From assembly GCA_015232555.1 (NCBI GenBank), contig JADFZJ010000007.1, positions 24,731 to 88,730 of the forward strand: 64,000 bases of DNA. The letters are read 5' to 3'. Position numbers and translations under genes: made by a program. This DNA is from Desulfamplus sp. (GTDB lineage: Bacteria; Desulfobacterota; Desulfobacteria; Desulfobacterales; Desulfobacteraceae). Shown piece after piece: positions 62,231 to 64,000 of the stretch. The notes beneath the pieces were generated by a model that was given only the letters and a program-made list of their open reading frames with translations, did no database searches and was not told the DNA's origin. Numbering within the stretch: the stretch's first letter is position 1; each line of letters opens with the position of its first letter.

Positions 62231-64000
62231 ATGCCTGAGAACAACAATAATTTATCAGACAGCACACAGCAGAGTTCTGATTCAAATACGCAACCGCCTG
62301 CTACAGACAGTGGTGGACTCTTCGATACTCTTTTGATAAAACTAATGGAGAGCACCAGCACTGGCTCTGAATCTAAACTTGCCGAGATTAGAAAAATTGT
62401 CATGGATCACGTTGTTGCTCAAGGAGGCACTCCTAAAGAGGTTGAAGCCGCAGCTAATAACTTCATGGACAAGCTCTCAAATGATCTCAATCAAGGAATC
62501 TCACCAGAAGAGTCATTACGCCAAGCTGTGAATGAAGCCCAACTCTCTGTTGTTCAGGAGAAGATTGAACAACAGATTGAATCTGAATCAAAAGAAGATA
62601 GTCTAACCTCAGCACTTGCATCTGGTGAGAATGTTGATAGTGAAATAGATAAACATCTACCCGAAGGTGTATCTAAAGAGAGCGATGCTGCTGGTGAATT
62701 GATGTCAGATTTGCAGCGATCGCTTGATTCAGGAAAATCTACATCAGATGCACTCTTTGAGGCACAAACTGCATTAGAACAGAATATTCAGGCAGAATCT
62801 TCAACTCAAGGCGAGATCGGCGATGCTGGCAAATTGGTGATGTCGCTTGCTAATGGTGAAAATATTGATCAGGTTCTGGGTAAGTTTACAGAAGGAATGT
62901 CTCCTGATCAAATAGCCACGTTTATTGATGCTTTTATGAAATCTTTGGCATCAGGAGAATCGGCAGAACAGGCTGTTGAGTCTGCTAATGCTAAAGTAGA
63001 AGCTATGGATAGTGCCCAAAGTGCGATTCAAGGAGAGATGACTCCAGATGCAAAACTTGCTGCTGCTCTTGCCTCTGGTGAAAATGTCGCTGAAACTTTA
63101 TCCAACATTCAACAGGGGGGCGATTCCGAAGTTTTTGCACAAGCTATGACACAGGCACTTGCAGAAGGCTCGTCTGCTGCTGATGCTTTAAATCAGGCTC
63201 AAAGTGAATCTTCTCAGATGGCAGCCGCTGCTGGTGCTGTTCAATCAGAGTCATCAGGAAACAGTCAAGAGCTTCTTGCTGCTCTTGCCTCTGGTGAAAA
63301 TGTCGCAGCAATAGTTAATTCTATTATTCCGTCTGGTGCAGATGTCTCTCCTGAAGCTGCTGCTGCAATGGCTCAAGCCTTTCAGGAGAGTTTGATAAAT
63401 GCTTTAGAGAACGGCGGTAACGTTGAAAATGCTGTAACTCAAGCTGTTGAGGCAGCTTCGACCGTTATGGAGACTTTGGCAAATGTAGAGTCTGGCACGG
63501 TCAGTTCAGAAGCGGCACTTCTATCAGCACTTGCATCTGGTGAAAATGTCGCGGAAGTTGTTAGCAATCTTGTTCAAGCATTACAAGAGAACAGCAGAGC
63601 TGATAGCGGTGAAGCCCTGAATACTGCAAGTTTTGAACAGGCTTTGACTCAGTCTCTTTCGTCAGGAGAGAACATTGAGAATGCTGTCAGCAGTGCAGCT
63701 CAGTCTGTTTTATCTGAAACTGCTGCAGAAAATAGTGTCCAGACAGAAACTCAAAATGAGCTTTTAACCGCATTAGCTTCAGGAGAAAATGTAGCTGAAG
63801 TAATATCATCAATAGTCTCAGCGTCTGGTCAAGAAAATCTTTCCTCTGATTCAGGAGTTGTGAATACAGAAGCATTTCAACAGGCGTTAGTAGAATCTTT
63901 AGCTGCAGGAGAAAATATTGAGACAGCAATTGCTAATGCAGTCGAAGCAAGTCAGAATTCTGAAAATCAAAATACCCAAAATACACAAATTTCGGCTCAA
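62231..64000 (+). CDS. Large repetitive protein, probable type I secretion substrate/adhesin, 3' partial
   Basis: A frame starting at ATG 62231 (ribosome site GGAGGAAAC) is open to the window end (590 codons seen); it is missing from the ORF track. After a polar start (MPENNNNLSDSTQQSSDSN) it consists of degenerate repeats of about 30-80 residues built around ALASGENVAEVVSNIV-like units (at least ten GEN/GES motifs), rich in Ala, Ser, Glu and Gln and with no Cys. It has no signal peptide, as expected for a type I substrate. Position directly after TolC-ABC-HlyD supports secretion. C-terminal calcium repeats and a secretion signal would lie outside the window. Confidence 0.85.
   Translation, partial: MPENNNNLSDSTQQSSDSNTQPPATDSGGLFDTLLIKLMESTSTGSESKLAEIRKIVMDHVVAQGGTPKEVEAAANNFMDKLSNDLNQGISPEESLRQAVNEAQLSVVQEKIEQQIESESKEDSLTSALASGENVDSEIDKHLPEGVSKESDAAGELMSDLQRSLDSGKSTSDALFEAQTALEQNIQAESSTQGEIGDAGKLVMSLANGENIDQVLGKFTEGMSPDQIATFIDAFMKSLASGESAEQAVESANAKVEAMDSAQSAIQGEMTPDAKLAAALASGENVAETLSNIQQGGDSEVFAQAMTQALAEGSSAADALNQAQSESSQMAAAAGAVQSESSGNSQELLAALASGENVAAIVNSIIPSGADVSPEAAAAMAQAFQESLINALENGGNVENAVTQAVEAASTVMETLANVESGTVSSEAALLSALASGENVAEVVSNLVQALQENSRADSGEALNTASFEQALTQSLSSGENIENAVSSAAQSVLSETAAENSVQTETQNELLTALASGENVAEVISSIVSASGQENLSSDSGVVNTEAFQQALVESLAAGENIETAIANAVEASQNSENQNTQNTQISAQ

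Noticed and set aside
1-64000. CRISPR arrays, tRNA or rRNA genes
   Set aside because: No regularly spaced repeats or recognisable RNA gene sequence was found on reading both strands; the tandem repeats seen are in coding or short dispersed elements.

Overview
This is an AT-rich, gene-dense bacterial window with about 40 protein genes and no rRNA, tRNA or CRISPR array that I could see. Several features point to a motile, anaerobic, sulfate-reducer-like member of the Desulfobacterota (old Deltaproteobacteria). They are an HdrD/DsrK-type iron-sulfur protein with an in-frame TGA that looks like selenocysteine, sigma-54 activators, sigma-28-type flagellar promoters, many two-component and FapA (DUF342) proteins, and genes interrupted by Asn/Ser/Lys-rich inserts. 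The taxonomic placement is inference; no marker gene is present.

Layout. 1-4.8 kb: a hybrid histidine kinase (5' end cut by the window) and an overlapping NtrY-like kinase. 4.8-11.4 kb, minus strand: KtrA/KtrB potassium uptake, a membrane histidine kinase, a sigma-54 response regulator and a beta-hydroxyacid dehydrogenase. A good sigma-54 promoter lies between the response regulator and the kinase, and a 25-bp inverted-repeat pair runs into the kinase start codon. 11.6-20.2 kb: a signalling and flagellar block with an unknown sigma-28-type gene, an HDOD/HD protein, a class III cyclase with a foreign insert, a PAS/sigma-54 activator, and a large flagellin carrying a hexad-repeat domain. 20.2-33.5 kb: a mixed region with an IS630-like remnant, GntR regulator, proline racemase family enzyme, FmdB zinc ribbon, citrate synthase, ABC exporter pair, Cache protein, chemoreceptor, zinc-ribbon PilZ protein, periplasmic binding protein, an orphan RecC C-terminal domain and CobU.

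33.5-49 kb: two long REC-FapA paralogues (minus strand), the putative selenoprotein (minus strand), HrpA helicase, a stand-alone receiver protein and a third FapA protein whose receiver has lost its phosphorylation residues. 49-54.4 kb: a surface-polysaccharide operon (WbpB, WbpD, WbpE and WbpM types) in which a toxin-antitoxin pair sits between wbpD and wbpE and the PIN toxin is fused in frame to the WbpE aminotransferase. 54.6-64 kb: a periplasmic-binding-protein/MscS channel fusion, then a complete type I secretion system (TolC, ABC, HlyD) and its likely substrate, a long repetitive Ala/Ser/Glu-rich protein that runs off the window.

Three families of short dispersed repeats recur between genes: a palindrome AGAGCCTG-N10-CAGGCTCT, a roughly 55-bp element starting AACATAAGCAGC, and a GTAGAGACGCAC inverted repeat. 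The strongest leads are the selenoprotein with a SECIS-like hairpin, the PIN-aminotransferase fusion with its antitoxin, the ligand-binding MscS fusion, the hexad-repeat flagellin, the REC-FapA cluster and the orphan RecC domain.
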